From the NCBI GenBank assembly GCA_008015155.1, contig SSFA01000014.1, positions 1 to 52,035 of the forward strand: a stretch of DNA of 52,035 bases, written 5' to 3'. Shown in pieces: positions 37,212-46,241 of this stretch. The translations under genes and the position numbers were made by a program. The stretch is from Thiothrix sp. (GTDB lineage Bacteria > Pseudomonadota > Gammaproteobacteria > Thiotrichales > Thiotrichaceae). The notes under the pieces are model-generated. The model saw nothing but the letters and a program-made list of their open reading frames with translations. It was not told where the DNA came from and ran no database searches. Every line of letters starts with the position of its first letter. The stretch's first letter is position 1.

Positions 37212-38519
37212 TTAGAGTTTGTCTCTAAGTGAATAATACAACATTGCTGTCACCAGTAAGGGCCAACGTAATAAAGTCCCCCCCGGAAAAGGCCAATTGG
37301 GTAATTTTGCCATGATATCGAAACGCTCAGCCGTCCCTGAAACCACTTCTGAGAGTAACTTGCCAGCCAAACTTGCTAAGGCTACTCCATGCCCCGAATA
37401 ACCACTCACTGAAAACACATTAGTTTGTAAGCGTGTGAAGTACGGCAAACGATTGACCGTGACTGCTAGAGTTCCACCCCAGGCATAATCAAGCTTAGTT
37501 CCGGCTAGTTGTGGAAATACACTTAGCATTCTAGGCTGCACTAAAGCTCGAATATCTTTGGGAAACTGAAAGCTATAACTCTCACCGCCACCAAATAACA
37601 GGCGGTTATCTGCACTCATGCGGAAGTAGTTCACCACAAAACTAGAATCAGCGACTGCGTAACGCTTCGGAATTAAGTCTTGAATTTGTGCAGGATTTAA
37701 TGGCTCAGTAGCTACAATATAATTATTAATCGGCATGACGCGTGCAGCGACTTTCGGCTCTAAATTATCCAAATAGCCATTACAAGCAAGGATCAAATAA
37801 TTAGCTGTCACTTTGCCTTGTGCAGTAGTGACCTCGACTTGTGTTCCTTCTCGATAACTTAAGACGGGCGAACGCTCGTAAATCGCTACACCTGCTTGTT
37901 TAGCTGCTTGAGCTAGGCCTAAGGCATAATTGAGTGGATGTAGATGAGCTGCACCTAAGTTCAGTACTCCACCATAATACAAGGGTGAATGTAGTTCTTG
38001 CTGCAAGGCCGCCTGATCTAAAAACTGAATCGCTTGATAGCCATAATCATGCTGCAATTTTTCCGCAAACTCGCGGCTGCTTTTAACAAAGCGTTGCCGA
38101 TGATCCGCATGAATAATGCCAGCCTGCAAATCACACTGGATCGCATGCTTATGAATTAAATCCTTGCAGAGTTGCACTGCTTCTAAAGACAGCTCCCAGA
38201 GTGCTTTGGCTTGCTGTTTACCAAACATGGACTCTAATTCAGCTTGGTCTTTATTCAAGCCGGTGCCGACCTGTCCACCATTCCGCCCTGAAGCTCCCCA
38301 GCCAACTCGATGCGCTTCCAAAAGTACTACTTTATAGCCCGCTTCTGCTAAATGTAGCGCAGCCGACAAGCCAGTATAACCAGCGCCAACGATACAGACA
38401 TCAGCCGTAGTTGAACCTGCTAATTGAGGGAACTCAGGAAGAGAATTAACAGTAGCAGCGTACCAAGAAGCCGGGTGTTGCCCCGGCTGATCATTTGTAT
38501 ATAAGAAACCAGCAGACAT
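37212..38519 (-). CDS. puuB: FAD-dependent gamma-glutamylputrescine oxidase (PuuB-like)
   Basis: Oxidises gamma-glutamylputrescine to the aldehyde in putrescine breakdown. N-terminal FAD-binding DAO domain with VCIVGAGYTGLSAALHLAE (about 41-59), LLEAHRVGWGASGRNGGQVG, and C-terminal VNRLPYFTRLQTNVFSVSGYSGHG. The 435-residue size fits PuuB/OrdL. Its start overlaps the spuC stop by one base (TAATG). Substrate is inferred from the puuA-spuC neighbours. Confidence 0.85.
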   Translation of the reverse strand: MSAGFLYTNDQPGQHPASWYAATVNSLPEFPQLAGSTTADVCIVGAGYTGLSAALHLAEAGYKVVLLEAHRVGWGASGRNGGQVGTGLNKDQAELESMFGKQQAKALWELSLEAVQLCKDLIHKHAIQCDLQAGIIHADHRQRFVKSSREFAEKLQHDYGYQAIQFLDQAALQQELHSPLYYGGVLNLGAAHLHPLNYALGLAQAAKQAGVAIYERSPVLSYREGTQVEVTTAQGKVTANYLILACNGYLDNLEPKVAARVMPINNYIVATEPLNPAQIQDLIPKRYAVADSSFVVNYFRMSADNRLLFGGGESYSFQFPKDIRALVQPRMLSVFPQLAGTKLDYAWGGTLAVTVNRLPYFTRLQTNVFSVSGYSGHGVALASLAGKLLSEVVSGTAERFDIMAKLPNWPFPGGTLLRWPLLVTAMLYYSLRDKL

Positions 38520-39889
38520 TAGCTTAACAGGCCTTGGTCCTTCGCTTGAGCATAAGTTTGATCTAAAGTAAGTGTTGCCTTTTCAATCAACTCATCGACC
38601 TCAGACTCGCTGATCACTAAAGGTGGCGAGATAATCATTGTGTCGCCCACATGACGCATCACTAAGCCATTACTAAAGCTATTTTCGCGACACATTAAAC
38701 CGACAGTGCCCTTTTCAACCTTAAAAGGGGCACGTTTGGCCTTGTTTGGGCTGAGTTCCACCCCGCCTACCAAACCCACCATCCGCGCTTCACCAACTAA
38801 CGGATGCTCAGCCAGTTTCAGCCAACGCTCTTGCATGTAAGGACCAATCTCAGCTTTAACCCGACCAGGCAGATTTTCACGCTCAAGAATATTTAAAGTT
38901 GCCAAAGCAGCAGCACAGGAAGCGGGATGGCCTGAATAAGTATAGCCGTGATAAAATTCGCCATGATTCGCGATCACTTCAAACACACGATCGCTCACTA
39001 AAACACCACCCATCGGTAGGTAGCCCGCAGTAAGTCCTTTAGCAATCGTCATTAAATCAGGCTTAATCCCAAAATATTGAGAACCGAACCATTCGCCAGT
39101 GCGCCCAAACCCAGTAATTACCTCATCAGCAATCAAGAGAATGTCATACTTACGACAAATGCGCTCAATCTCAGGCCAGTAACTCATCGGTGGAATGACC
39201 ACCCCACCTGCGCCCTGAATTGGCTCACCAATGAAAGCTGCTACTTTATCTGCGCCAATTTCGAGAATTTTCGCTTCTAGTTCACGAGCACGTTGTAAAC
39301 CAAATTCGTTCGGATCAAGATCACCGCCTTCACCATACCAGTAAGGCTGGTTAATGTGCACAATCCCTGGAATCGGTAAACCGCCCTGCTCATGTACCAC
39401 ACTAAAGCCACCTAAACTTGCACCCGCTACCGTAGAGCCGTGATAGGCATTCTTACGCGAAATGATGACACTACGTTCTTTCTGGCCTTGAGCCGCCCAG
39501 AAATGGCGCACCATCCGCAAAATCGTATCATTTGCATCCGAGCCAGAGCCGGTGAAAAACACATGATTCATCTGCTCAGGCGCCAAACTAGTCAACCGTG
39601 CTGCTAGCTCTATGACCGGTGGGTGGCTGGTTTGGAAAAAGGTGTTGTAGTAGGGGAGTTCACGCATTTGCGTGGCGACCGCTTGGACGATTTCTTCACG
39701 TCCGTAACCGACCCCGACGCACCATAAACCTGCCATGCCATCAAGAATGCGATTGCCTTTGCTGTCATAAATATATACGCCTTCCGCGCGTGTAATAATC
39801 CGCGCCCCTTTTTGATTCAAATGCGCGGTATCAGTGAATGGGTGAATATGATGAGCTGCGTCTTGTGCTTGATAATTTGTCATCGTCAT
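38519..39889 (-). CDS. spuC: putrescine-pyruvate aminotransferase (class III)
   Basis: PLP transaminase of the omega-aminotransferase class, 456 residues. Family marks: MAGLWCVGVGYGREEIVQA near 52, DEVITGFGRTGEWFGSQYFG, and KGLTAGYLPMGGVLVSD with the PLP lysine. The position between puuA and puuB and similarity to SpuC point to putrescine-pyruvate transamination giving 4-aminobutyraldehyde, an alternative to the glutamylated route. A role for other diamines is possible. Confidence 0.85.
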   Translation of the reverse strand: MTMTNYQAQDAAHHIHPFTDTAHLNQKGARIITRAEGVYIYDSKGNRILDGMAGLWCVGVGYGREEIVQAVATQMRELPYYNTFFQTSHPPVIELAARLTSLAPEQMNHVFFTGSGSDANDTILRMVRHFWAAQGQKERSVIISRKNAYHGSTVAGASLGGFSVVHEQGGLPIPGIVHINQPYWYGEGGDLDPNEFGLQRARELEAKILEIGADKVAAFIGEPIQGAGGVVIPPMSYWPEIERICRKYDILLIADEVITGFGRTGEWFGSQYFGIKPDLMTIAKGLTAGYLPMGGVLVSDRVFEVIANHGEFYHGYTYSGHPASCAAALATLNILERENLPGRVKAEIGPYMQERWLKLAEHPLVGEARMVGLVGGVELSPNKAKRAPFKVEKGTVGLMCRENSFSNGLVMRHVGDTMIISPPLVISESEVDELIEKATLTLDQTYAQAKDQGLLS

Positions 39890-39896
39890 TCCTTAA

Positions 39897-41276
39897 TTAT
39901 ACGGTCAGTAACAAGTGCTCACGCTCCCAAGGGCTGACGACTTGCATATACTCTTCAAATTCACAAGTTTTGAGTGCTTTATAAATATCCGAGAACTGAT
40001 TACCTAATAAATCTTGTAGTTCTTCACAATCATCAAACGCAACCATGGCTTCTTGTAAGCCACGTGGTAAGCCATATTTGGTATCATGCTGAGCATTACC
40101 CAAGAACTCTGTACTAGGCTCTAAACGATGTACCATGCCTAAATAGCCGGTAGCCAGACTGGCTGCTATCGCCAGATAAGGATTGGTGTCCATACCTGCA
40201 ATACGATTCTCGACCCGACGTGCTTCAGGTGGGCTACGTGGAACACGTAAACCTGCTGAGCGATTATCCACCGACCATTCCAAATTAATGGGCGCAGAAT
40301 AGCCAGGCATTAAGCGCCGGAATGAATTCACATAAGGCGCCATAATGCAGGTCGCGGCTTCCAAATAGGTTTGCTGACCCGCAATAAAGTTATAGAACAG
40401 CGGGGTTGGCTCACCTTTTGCATCTGAGAAAATGTTTTTGCCAGTTTTGGCATCGACGACGCTTTGATGAATATGCATCGCACTACCCGGTTGCAGCTCC
40501 ATCGGCTTAGCCATGAAGGTGGCATAGCAATTATGGCGCATCGCTGCTTCACGGATTAAGCGCTTGAAGATAAACACATGATCGGCCAATAACAGCGGAT
40601 CACCATGCATCAAGTTAATTTCAAGCTGTGCAGGTCCACCCTCTTGGATGATGGTATTAATCTCTAAGCCTTGGGCACTAGCAAACTTGTAAATATCTTC
40701 AATAATTGGCTCGTATTCATCCAAAGCCATCATCGAGAAAGCTTGACGGCCAACACTTTGCCGTCCCGAACGGCCAACTGGAGGCTTAAGAGGAATATCA
40801 GGATCAATATTGCGCTCAGTCAGATAAAACTCTAACTCAGGGGCTACGATGGCTTTCCAACCTTTGTCAGCATATTTGTTAATCACACGCCGTAAGACAT
40901 TACGTGGAGCACAAGGAACCGGCATACCATTTTGATAATACAGGTCATGAATGACCATTAAGCTCGGGTGACGCGCCCAAGGTAAAGCCCGCACAGTCGA
41001 TAAGTCAGGGACTAAACGCAGATCGATTTCAGTAGTGTACTCTTCTGAATCAAACTCGAAATACTTACCTGTAATAGTCTGAAAGAAAATACTAAACGGC
41101 AAAAAGGCCGGTTGTAATTCACCAAAACGCGAAGCTGGCATGACTTTACCCCGGGCTACCCCGTGAATATCAGCCACGACACATTCAACTTCATCGATAT
41201 GATAACGGCGAATGAGGTCTTTTAAATCGTCTTGAGAGTCTGATTGGAGAGAGATATGAGTGGTTTGATCGCTCAT
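39897..41276 (-). CDS. puuA: glutamate-putrescine ligase (glutamine-synthetase family)
   Basis: ATP-dependent gamma-glutamylation of putrescine, first step of the Puu pathway. GS-fold protein of 459 residues with VECVVADIHGVARGKVMP (about 30-47), EGGPAQLEINLMHGD, GSAMHIHQSV and the NRSAGLRVPRS segment. It lacks the long adenylylation segment of GlnA I-beta, as PuuA/GlnA-like proteins do. Transcribed first in the puuA-spuC-puuB operon; the promoter lies in the shared region with potF. Confidence 0.85.
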   Translation of the reverse strand: MSDQTTHISLQSDSQDDLKDLIRRYHIDEVECVVADIHGVARGKVMPASRFGELQPAFLPFSIFFQTITGKYFEFDSEEYTTEIDLRLVPDLSTVRALPWARHPSLMVIHDLYYQNGMPVPCAPRNVLRRVINKYADKGWKAIVAPELEFYLTERNIDPDIPLKPPVGRSGRQSVGRQAFSMMALDEYEPIIEDIYKFASAQGLEINTIIQEGGPAQLEINLMHGDPLLLADHVFIFKRLIREAAMRHNCYATFMAKPMELQPGSAMHIHQSVVDAKTGKNIFSDAKGEPTPLFYNFIAGQQTYLEAATCIMAPYVNSFRRLMPGYSAPINLEWSVDNRSAGLRVPRSPPEARRVENRIAGMDTNPYLAIAASLATGYLGMVHRLEPSTEFLGNAQHDTKYGLPRGLQEAMVAFDDCEELQDLLGNQFSDIYKALKTCEFEEYMQVVSPWEREHLLLTV

Positions 41277-41318
41277 GATTGCACGCTTCGGACTAGTTTC
41301 TAGTCGGTTATTGAGATT

Positions 41319-41330
41319 ATGTGATCACAT
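41319..41330. promoter_or_regulatory. palindrome, puuA-proximal candidate operator
   Basis: ATGTGATCACAT, a perfect 12-bp palindrome 43 bases upstream of the puuA start codon. Its TGTGATCACA core recurs at 41519-41528. A GntR- or FadR-like regulator is a guess. Confidence 0.5.
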
Positions 41331-41478
41331 TTTCCGAGGTCGCTGCTGAAAAGTCAACTACAGACTGTGAATTAGACTCAACTTAAAATGCTGCATAGCA
41401 GCAACTTTTATTAAGTATCACGAGATTACTAAACACTTGATGATCTTAGTAAGGTTTTAGAATTTTATGCTTATCACA

Positions 41479-41497
41479 GGGTCAAATGACTTGACCC
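41479..41497. repeat. inverted repeat between puuA and potF
   Basis: GGGTCAA and TTGACCC, 7-bp arms around ATGAC. It does not resemble a terminator and lies about 20 bases from the next palindrome (41517-41530), so it may be a second regulator's site. Confidence 0.45.
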
Positions 41498-41516
41498 ATT
41501 AGGGAACACAAGCCAT

Positions 41517-41530
41517 ATTGTGATCACATT
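41517..41530. promoter_or_regulatory. palindrome, potF-proximal candidate operator
   Basis: ATTGTGATCACATT shares TGTGATCACATT with the puuA-proximal site. It lies about 45-55 bases upstream of a TATAAT -10 at 41574-41579. Confidence 0.5.
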
Positions 41531-41627
41531 CACAGAGCTGAAAAAAGTGTTCAGCAAAATTAGGCTTAATCCCTATAATGAAGTGGTCTTATGAGGAATT
41601 AGTTTTAATCTAAGGGGAAAATTTCAG

Positions 41628-42746
41628 ATGAAAAAAACATTTGTGCATTTCAAAAAATTGGCAGTGTCCGCGCTGGTAGCTACAACCTTAGCCTTAAGTG
41701 TTTCGGGTGTCAGTTCTGCCGAAGAGCGTACCCTGAATGTCTACAACTGGTCAGACTATGTCGATAATGATGTGCTTAAAGAGTTCACTGAAAAAACAGG
41801 CATTAAGGTCAACTATGATGTCTTTGATACCAATGAGCTATTAGAAACGAAATTGTTAGCGGGTGCTTCCGGTTATGATTTAGTAGTACCTAGTGCTAAC
41901 TTCTTGGGACGCCAAATAGAAGCTGGTGTATTTCAAAAGCTCGATAAATCCAAAATTCCTAATCTAAGTAATAGCTGGGATATGATTAATCAGCGTATTG
42001 CTGCTTACGATCCCGGTAATGAGTATTCGGTGAATTATCTCTGGGGGACTATTGGGATTGGTTATTCTGAAGAAAAGGTAAAAAAGGCACTACCTGATGC
42101 ACCTGTTGACTCTTGGGACATGGTTTTTAAGCCTGAGGTAGCTAGCAAACTAGCCGAATGCGGCATTTATGTTTTGGACTCGCCCTCAGAAATTATCCCA
42201 CCCGCCATGAAATATTTAGGTTTAGACCCTACAGACCTAAGTGCAGACAATCTGAAAAAGGTGGAAGAGATGCTGCTGAAGGTACGTCCTTACATTAAGA
42301 AATTCCACTCCTCTGAATATATCACTGCCCTTGCTAATGGCGATATCTGTGTAGCGGTAGGTTATTCAGGTGACATTTTCCAAGCTGAATCACGTGCAGC
42401 GGAAGCAAAGAATGGAATCACTGTCAAATACAGTGTGCCTAAAGAAGGTAGCTTAATGTGGTTCGACCAAATGGCGATTCCTAAAGATGCTAAGAATGTA
42501 GCGGAAGCACATGAGTTCATTAACTTCCTCATGGAGCCTAAAAATATGGCACGCATCTCCGATGCAGTATCTTATGCCAATGGCAACAAGGCTTCTCAGG
42601 AGTTCATCAAGAAAGAGATTACTAGCAATCCAGCGATTTATCCGACTGAGGATGTGTTGAAAAATCTCTTCACTATGCTGCCCTTTGATAGTAAGACTCA
42701 GCGCTTGGTCAATCGTACTTGGACTGCTGTGAAAAGCGGCCAATAA
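41628..42746 (+). CDS. potF: polyamine ABC transporter substrate-binding protein
   Basis: Periplasmic PotF/SpuD-type binding protein for putrescine (and possibly spermidine). Signal peptide about 1-30 (ends VSSAEE). Mature start LNVYNWSDYVDNDVLKEF is the family signature, including the WSDY motif; C-terminal FTMLPFDSKTQRLVNRTWTAVKSG is typical. Length 372. A GGGG-containing ribosome site precedes it. A hairpin with a short T-run follows it (42772-42801), which may reduce read-through into the ATPase gene. Confidence 0.92.
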   Translation: MKKTFVHFKKLAVSALVATTLALSVSGVSSAEERTLNVYNWSDYVDNDVLKEFTEKTGIKVNYDVFDTNELLETKLLAGASGYDLVVPSANFLGRQIEAGVFQKLDKSKIPNLSNSWDMINQRIAAYDPGNEYSVNYLWGTIGIGYSEEKVKKALPDAPVDSWDMVFKPEVASKLAECGIYVLDSPSEIIPPAMKYLGLDPTDLSADNLKKVEEMLLKVRPYIKKFHSSEYITALANGDICVAVGYSGDIFQAESRAAEAKNGITVKYSVPKEGSLMWFDQMAIPKDAKNVAEAHEFINFLMEPKNMARISDAVSYANGNKASQEFIKKEITSNPAIYPTEDVLKNLFTMLPFDSKTQRLVNRTWTAVKSGQ

Positions 42747-42771
42747 GCAGACCTTAGTTAAACCGTACTTG

Positions 42772-42801
42772 CACCGGCAGCTACACAGGCAGCCGGTGTT
42801 T
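42772..42801 (+). terminator. hairpin between potF and the ATPase gene
   Basis: CACCGGC (42772-42778) and GCCGGTG (42792-42798) with a 13-base loop, then TTTT. A partial terminator here would give more binding protein than membrane and ATPase subunits, a common arrangement. Weaker than a standard terminator. Confidence 0.5.
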
Positions 42802-42856
42802 TCAATTGCTATAAAGCAAATCTAATTACTGTTGGGTGTCGGAAGGAGTACCACAG

Positions 42857-43996
42857 ATGGCGGATGCACCGGAGCAGCGCAAAGTCTTTGCGCCGTGGTT
42901 GGATACCACTCAAAAACCACTGATTCGTTTTGAAAACGTGACAAAGCGGTTTGGCGATTATACTGCTTTAGATAATTTAACTTTAGACATCTATGAGCGT
43001 GAGTTCTTCGCGCTACTCGGCCCATCAGGCTGTGGCAAAACCACTATGTTACGCCTACTGGCTGGCTTTGAAACACCCACTAGTGGACGGATTTTAATTG
43101 GTGGTGAAGACATCAGTCATGTGCCACCTAACAAACGTCCTGTGAATATGATGTTTCAGTCCTATGCACTGTTCCCCCATATGACCGTGGAAAAAAATAT
43201 TGGTTTTGGCTTGAAACAAGAAGGCCAAAGCGCTGAGGCGATTAATGAGCGAGTGAAAGAAATGCTTGCTTTAGTCCAGCTTGAGCCCTTTGCCCAGCGC
43301 AAGCCGCATCAACTTTCCGGGGGTCAACGGCAACGTGTAGCTTTAGCACGCTCTTTAGCTAAACGTCCTACCCTGTTATTGCTGGACGAACCTCTAGGTG
43401 CTTTGGATAAAAAATTGCGGGAAAAAACTCAGTTCGAACTGATGACTCTGCAGGAAAAATTGGGTATGACCTTCATGATTGTGACGCACGATCAAGAAGA
43501 AGCCATGACGATGGCGAGTCGAATTGCCGTTATGGATAAGGGTGTAGTGATGCAATTAGATACACCGAGTGATATTTATGAAGCACCTAATTCTCGTTAT
43601 GTGGCTGATTTTATAGGCAATGTCAATTTTATTGAATGCACTGTGATCAGTCATAATGGTCAGGAGTATCAACTCAAAGACAAGCAAGGCAATCAGTTCC
43701 GCTTAATCAGCGAAGTACAACTAGAGACTGGCTCTACCATTTGGTTAGCAGTACGCCCTGAAAAAGTTATTGTCAGTAAAGAGCAGCCACAAGGCGATGT
43801 CAACGCAGTTCAAGGCATTGTTTGGGATATCGCTTATTCGGGTGATACCTCAACTTATCATGTGCGTTTACCTGATGGTACCACCTTAAAATCAGAAATG
43901 GCTAATCTACGCCGCGTACGTAATCGCCCGATCACTTGGGAAGATACGGTGTGGTTATCTTGGTCATTGACCGCTGCTGTGCCTCTCAAACGTTAA
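42857..43996 (+). CDS. potA: polyamine ABC transporter ATP-binding protein
   Basis: ATPase of 379 residues. I place the start at ATG 42857 because GGAAGGAG (42841-42848) lies eight bases before it; the GTG at 42836 would put that site inside the gene. Walker A GPSGCGKTT, signature LSGGQRQR, Walker B LLLLDEPLGALD, switch His in VTHDQEEA, and a C-terminal TOBE-like regulatory domain. PotA and PotG are near-identical families; as partner of potF, potG is an equally valid name. Confidence 0.88.
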   Translation: MADAPEQRKVFAPWLDTTQKPLIRFENVTKRFGDYTALDNLTLDIYEREFFALLGPSGCGKTTMLRLLAGFETPTSGRILIGGEDISHVPPNKRPVNMMFQSYALFPHMTVEKNIGFGLKQEGQSAEAINERVKEMLALVQLEPFAQRKPHQLSGGQRQRVALARSLAKRPTLLLLDEPLGALDKKLREKTQFELMTLQEKLGMTFMIVTHDQEEAMTMASRIAVMDKGVVMQLDTPSDIYEAPNSRYVADFIGNVNFIECTVISHNGQEYQLKDKQGNQFRLISEVQLETGSTIWLAVRPEKVIVSKEQPQGDVNAVQGIVWDIAYSGDTSTYHVRLPDGTTLKSEMANLRRVRNRPITWEDTVWLSWSLTAAVPLKR

Positions 43997-44007
43997 GGAG
44001 GATCGCT

Positions 44008-44916
44008 ATGCAACGCCAATTTGATTGGGGACGGTTTTTATTAATAGCAATCCCATTTCTATGGTTGCTGATTTTCTTCCTCCTACCCTTTGCAATCGTC
44101 GTTAAAATCTCACTATCTGATACAGCGAATGCCCTACCCCCGTATGTACCAACCTTAAACTTATCTGAAGGTTGGTCGGGCATCACTAGTTTTTTCAGTC
44201 AACTGGACCTTGAAAGCTTTGCTTGGTTATTAGATGACAAAATCTATTTTTTGTCTTATCTGAATAGTTTAAAAATCGCCTTTATTTCTACTTTACTGAC
44301 ACTGCTGATTGGTTATCCCATGGCCTATGGCTTAGCTAAGGCACCGCAGCGCTGGCGCACTGTCTTATTGATGCTAGTGATTCTGCCGTTCTGGACGAGT
44401 TTCTTGATTCGTGTGTATGCATGGATTGGTATTCTCAAGCCTGAAGGCCTACTCAATATGGGTTTAATGAGTATAGGTCTCATTGATCAGCCGCTTGCGA
44501 TTATCAATACACCAACCGCCGTCTATATTGGCATTGTGTATTCTTATTTACCCTTCTTAGTTCTCCCTCTCTATGCGACTTTAGAAAAGCTTGATCAAAC
44601 CTTAATTGAGGCTGCACTCGATTTAGGCTGCTCACCGATTCAAGCCTTCTGGAAAGTGACTTTTCCTTTATCCCTGCCTGGGGTCGTAGCAGGCTGTTTC
44701 TTAGTCTTTATCCCAGCGATGGGTGAATTCGTGATCCCTGATTTACTGGGCGGCTCTGACACTATCATGATCGGTAAAACGCTCTGGAGTGAGTTCTTTG
44801 GTAATCGTGACTGGCCTGTGGCTTCTGCAGTTGCTGTGGTTCTCTTGTTGTCATTGGTGGTACCGATTGTTATTTTCCAACGTATTCAAGAACGTCAACG
44901 GGAGGCTGAAGCATGA
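44008..44916 (+). CDS. potH: polyamine ABC transporter permease 1
   Basis: Inner-membrane permease with six membrane segments and the EAA loop (EAALDLGCSPIQAFWKVTFPLSLPG) that docks to the ATPase, given here as EAALDLGCSPIQAF. Start at ATG 44008 with AAGGAGG eight bases before it; the longer frame from 43936 overlaps the ATPase gene and is not supported. Length 302. Ends in an ATGA overlap with potI. Confidence 0.93.
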   Translation: MQRQFDWGRFLLIAIPFLWLLIFFLLPFAIVVKISLSDTANALPPYVPTLNLSEGWSGITSFFSQLDLESFAWLLDDKIYFLSYLNSLKIAFISTLLTLLIGYPMAYGLAKAPQRWRTVLLMLVILPFWTSFLIRVYAWIGILKPEGLLNMGLMSIGLIDQPLAIINTPTAVYIGIVYSYLPFLVLPLYATLEKLDQTLIEAALDLGCSPIQAFWKVTFPLSLPGVVAGCFLVFIPAMGEFVIPDLLGGSDTIMIGKTLWSEFFGNRDWPVASAVAVVLLLSLVVPIVIFQRIQERQREAEA

Positions 44917-45707
44917 ATGTAAGCCGTTTTAGTTGGTTCAATTTAACCAGCCTGATTATTGCTTTTTCCTTTCTGTACTTACCCATTTTGCTGCTGATTT
45001 TATTTAGCTTTAATGCTTCAAAATTAGTGACGGTTTGGGGTGGTTTCTCTACTAAATGGTATGTCAGCCTTTTCCAGAATGAGATGTTCATGACAGCCGC
45101 TTGGGTCACGCTCAAAGTAGCAGTGGTCAGCGCTACCTTAGCCACGATTCTTGGCACAATGGCGGCAATTGTACTCACTCGAGTGGGGCGCTTTCGTGGA
45201 CGCTTATTATTTTCAGGGATGGTGTATTCGCCACTGGTTATGCCAGAAGTCATTACAGGCTTAGCGCTACTATTGTTGTTCGTAGCGATTGGCTTAGACC
45301 GAGGTTATTGGACGATTACCTTAGCACATACCACCTTAACCATGTGCTTTGTGACTGTGGTAGTCTCCTCACGCTTAGTGAGCTTTGACAAATCACTAGA
45401 AGAGGCAGCGCTAGATTTGGGTTGTACCAAACTATCAGCCTTCTTTCAGGTGACTTTCCCGATCATCCTGCCTGCTATTATTGCAGGCTGGCTATTAGCC
45501 TTCACCTTGTCCTTGGATGATTTAGTCATTGCTTCCTTCACGTCTGGCCCTGGCTCCACGACTTTACCAATGAAAATTTATAGTCAAGTCCGTCTAGGTT
45601 TGAACCCAGAAATCAATGCCTTATCGACTTTATTGATTCTCTTGGTGTCAGTGGGAGTCATTATCGCGTCTTTGGTGAGCAAGCGCGCTGAAGAGCAAAA
45701 CGTTTAA
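44913..45707 (+). CDS. potI: polyamine ABC transporter permease 2
   Basis: Second permease, 264 residues, six membrane segments, EAA loop EEAALDLGCTKLSAFFQVTFP near residue 165. Starts in a four-base overlap (ATGA) with potH. Completes the PotFGHI-type importer. Confidence 0.93.
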   Translation: MNVSRFSWFNLTSLIIAFSFLYLPILLLILFSFNASKLVTVWGGFSTKWYVSLFQNEMFMTAAWVTLKVAVVSATLATILGTMAAIVLTRVGRFRGRLLFSGMVYSPLVMPEVITGLALLLLFVAIGLDRGYWTITLAHTTLTMCFVTVVVSSRLVSFDKSLEEAALDLGCTKLSAFFQVTFPIILPAIIAGWLLAFTLSLDDLVIASFTSGPGSTTLPMKIYSQVRLGLNPEINALSTLLILLVSVGVIIASLVSKRAEEQNV

Positions 45708-45719
45708 TCGCTAAACCAG

Positions 45720-45743
45720 CAGGTGGCTTTTTTAAGCCACCTG
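45720..45743. terminator. bidirectional hairpin terminator
   Basis: CAGGTGGCTT and AAGCCACCTG with a TTTT loop, between the convergent potI and marR genes. There is no long T-run outside the stem, so strength is uncertain. Confidence 0.6.
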
Positions 45744-45769
45744 TTCTCGAAAACTAATGGCTTAAAATT

Positions 45770-46240
45770 TTATTGTGGGCGAATTTTACGTTTACGCACG
45801 GGTGCTCGGCTTAACTGATTGTTACCTTCTGCCAGTTTCTCTAACAAGTGTAAGAGCTGTGCACTTTCTTCAGCGCTGAGCGGCGCCATAATCCGTGCTT
45901 GAGTGTGCTCTACCGCTGGCAATACCTGCTGCAACAGCTTTTTCCCAGCAGCGGTAATGCTAACAATTTTAGAGCGCTGATCACGTCCTGACTTATCCCG
46001 TACAATCAAGCCACGCTCTTCCAAATTGCGCACTACGACGGTAATGGTGGTGCGATCTAAAGCAATTTCCCCACCTAAAGTTACTTGGTCTTGCGGCCCT
46101 TGTTCAGACAACACAATTAGCACAGCAAATTGCAGCGGCGTTAAATCATAAATACTGCACTCATCTAAAAAAATCGCCACTGCTATTTGATGGCAGCGGC
46201 GCAGAAGATGACCAGGTAGACCTGCAAAACTGTTCATCAT
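45770..46240 (-). CDS. MarR family transcriptional regulator
   Basis: Winged-helix regulator, about 156 residues from the ATG at 46240 (MMNSFAGLPGHLLRR), which begins one base past the upstream stop. A longer frame to 46294 overlaps the GST gene and is less likely. DNA-binding part LTPLQFAVLIVLSEQGPQDQVTLGGEIALDRTTITVVVRNLEERGLIVR, cited in pieces: LDRTTITVVVRNLEERGLI, and the wing RDKSGRDQRSKIVSI. Last gene of the gentisate operon, so it probably controls it. Confidence 0.88.
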   Translation of the reverse strand: MMNSFAGLPGHLLRRCHQIAVAIFLDECSIYDLTPLQFAVLIVLSEQGPQDQVTLGGEIALDRTTITVVVRNLEERGLIVRDKSGRDQRSKIVSITAAGKKLLQQVLPAVEHTQARIMAPLSAEESAQLLHLLEKLAEGNNQLSRAPVRKRKIRPQ

Positions 46241-46241
46241 C

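Larger units (their letters stand above)
41277..41627. other. 351-base divergent promoter region puuA / potF
   Basis: Contains the two matching palindromes, the GGGTCAA inverted repeat, and a clear TATAAT for potF (41574-41579, with only a weak -35 upstream). No protein or RNA gene is evident. Confidence 0.75.

Noticed and set aside
41319..41528. CRP sites in the puuA/potF region
   Set aside because: TGTGA and TCACA are joined with no spacer, whereas CRP needs TGTGA-N6-TCACA.
43936..44007. Upstream extension of potH
   Set aside because: It overlaps the end of the ATPase gene, while AAGGAGG eight bases before ATG 44008 sets the start.
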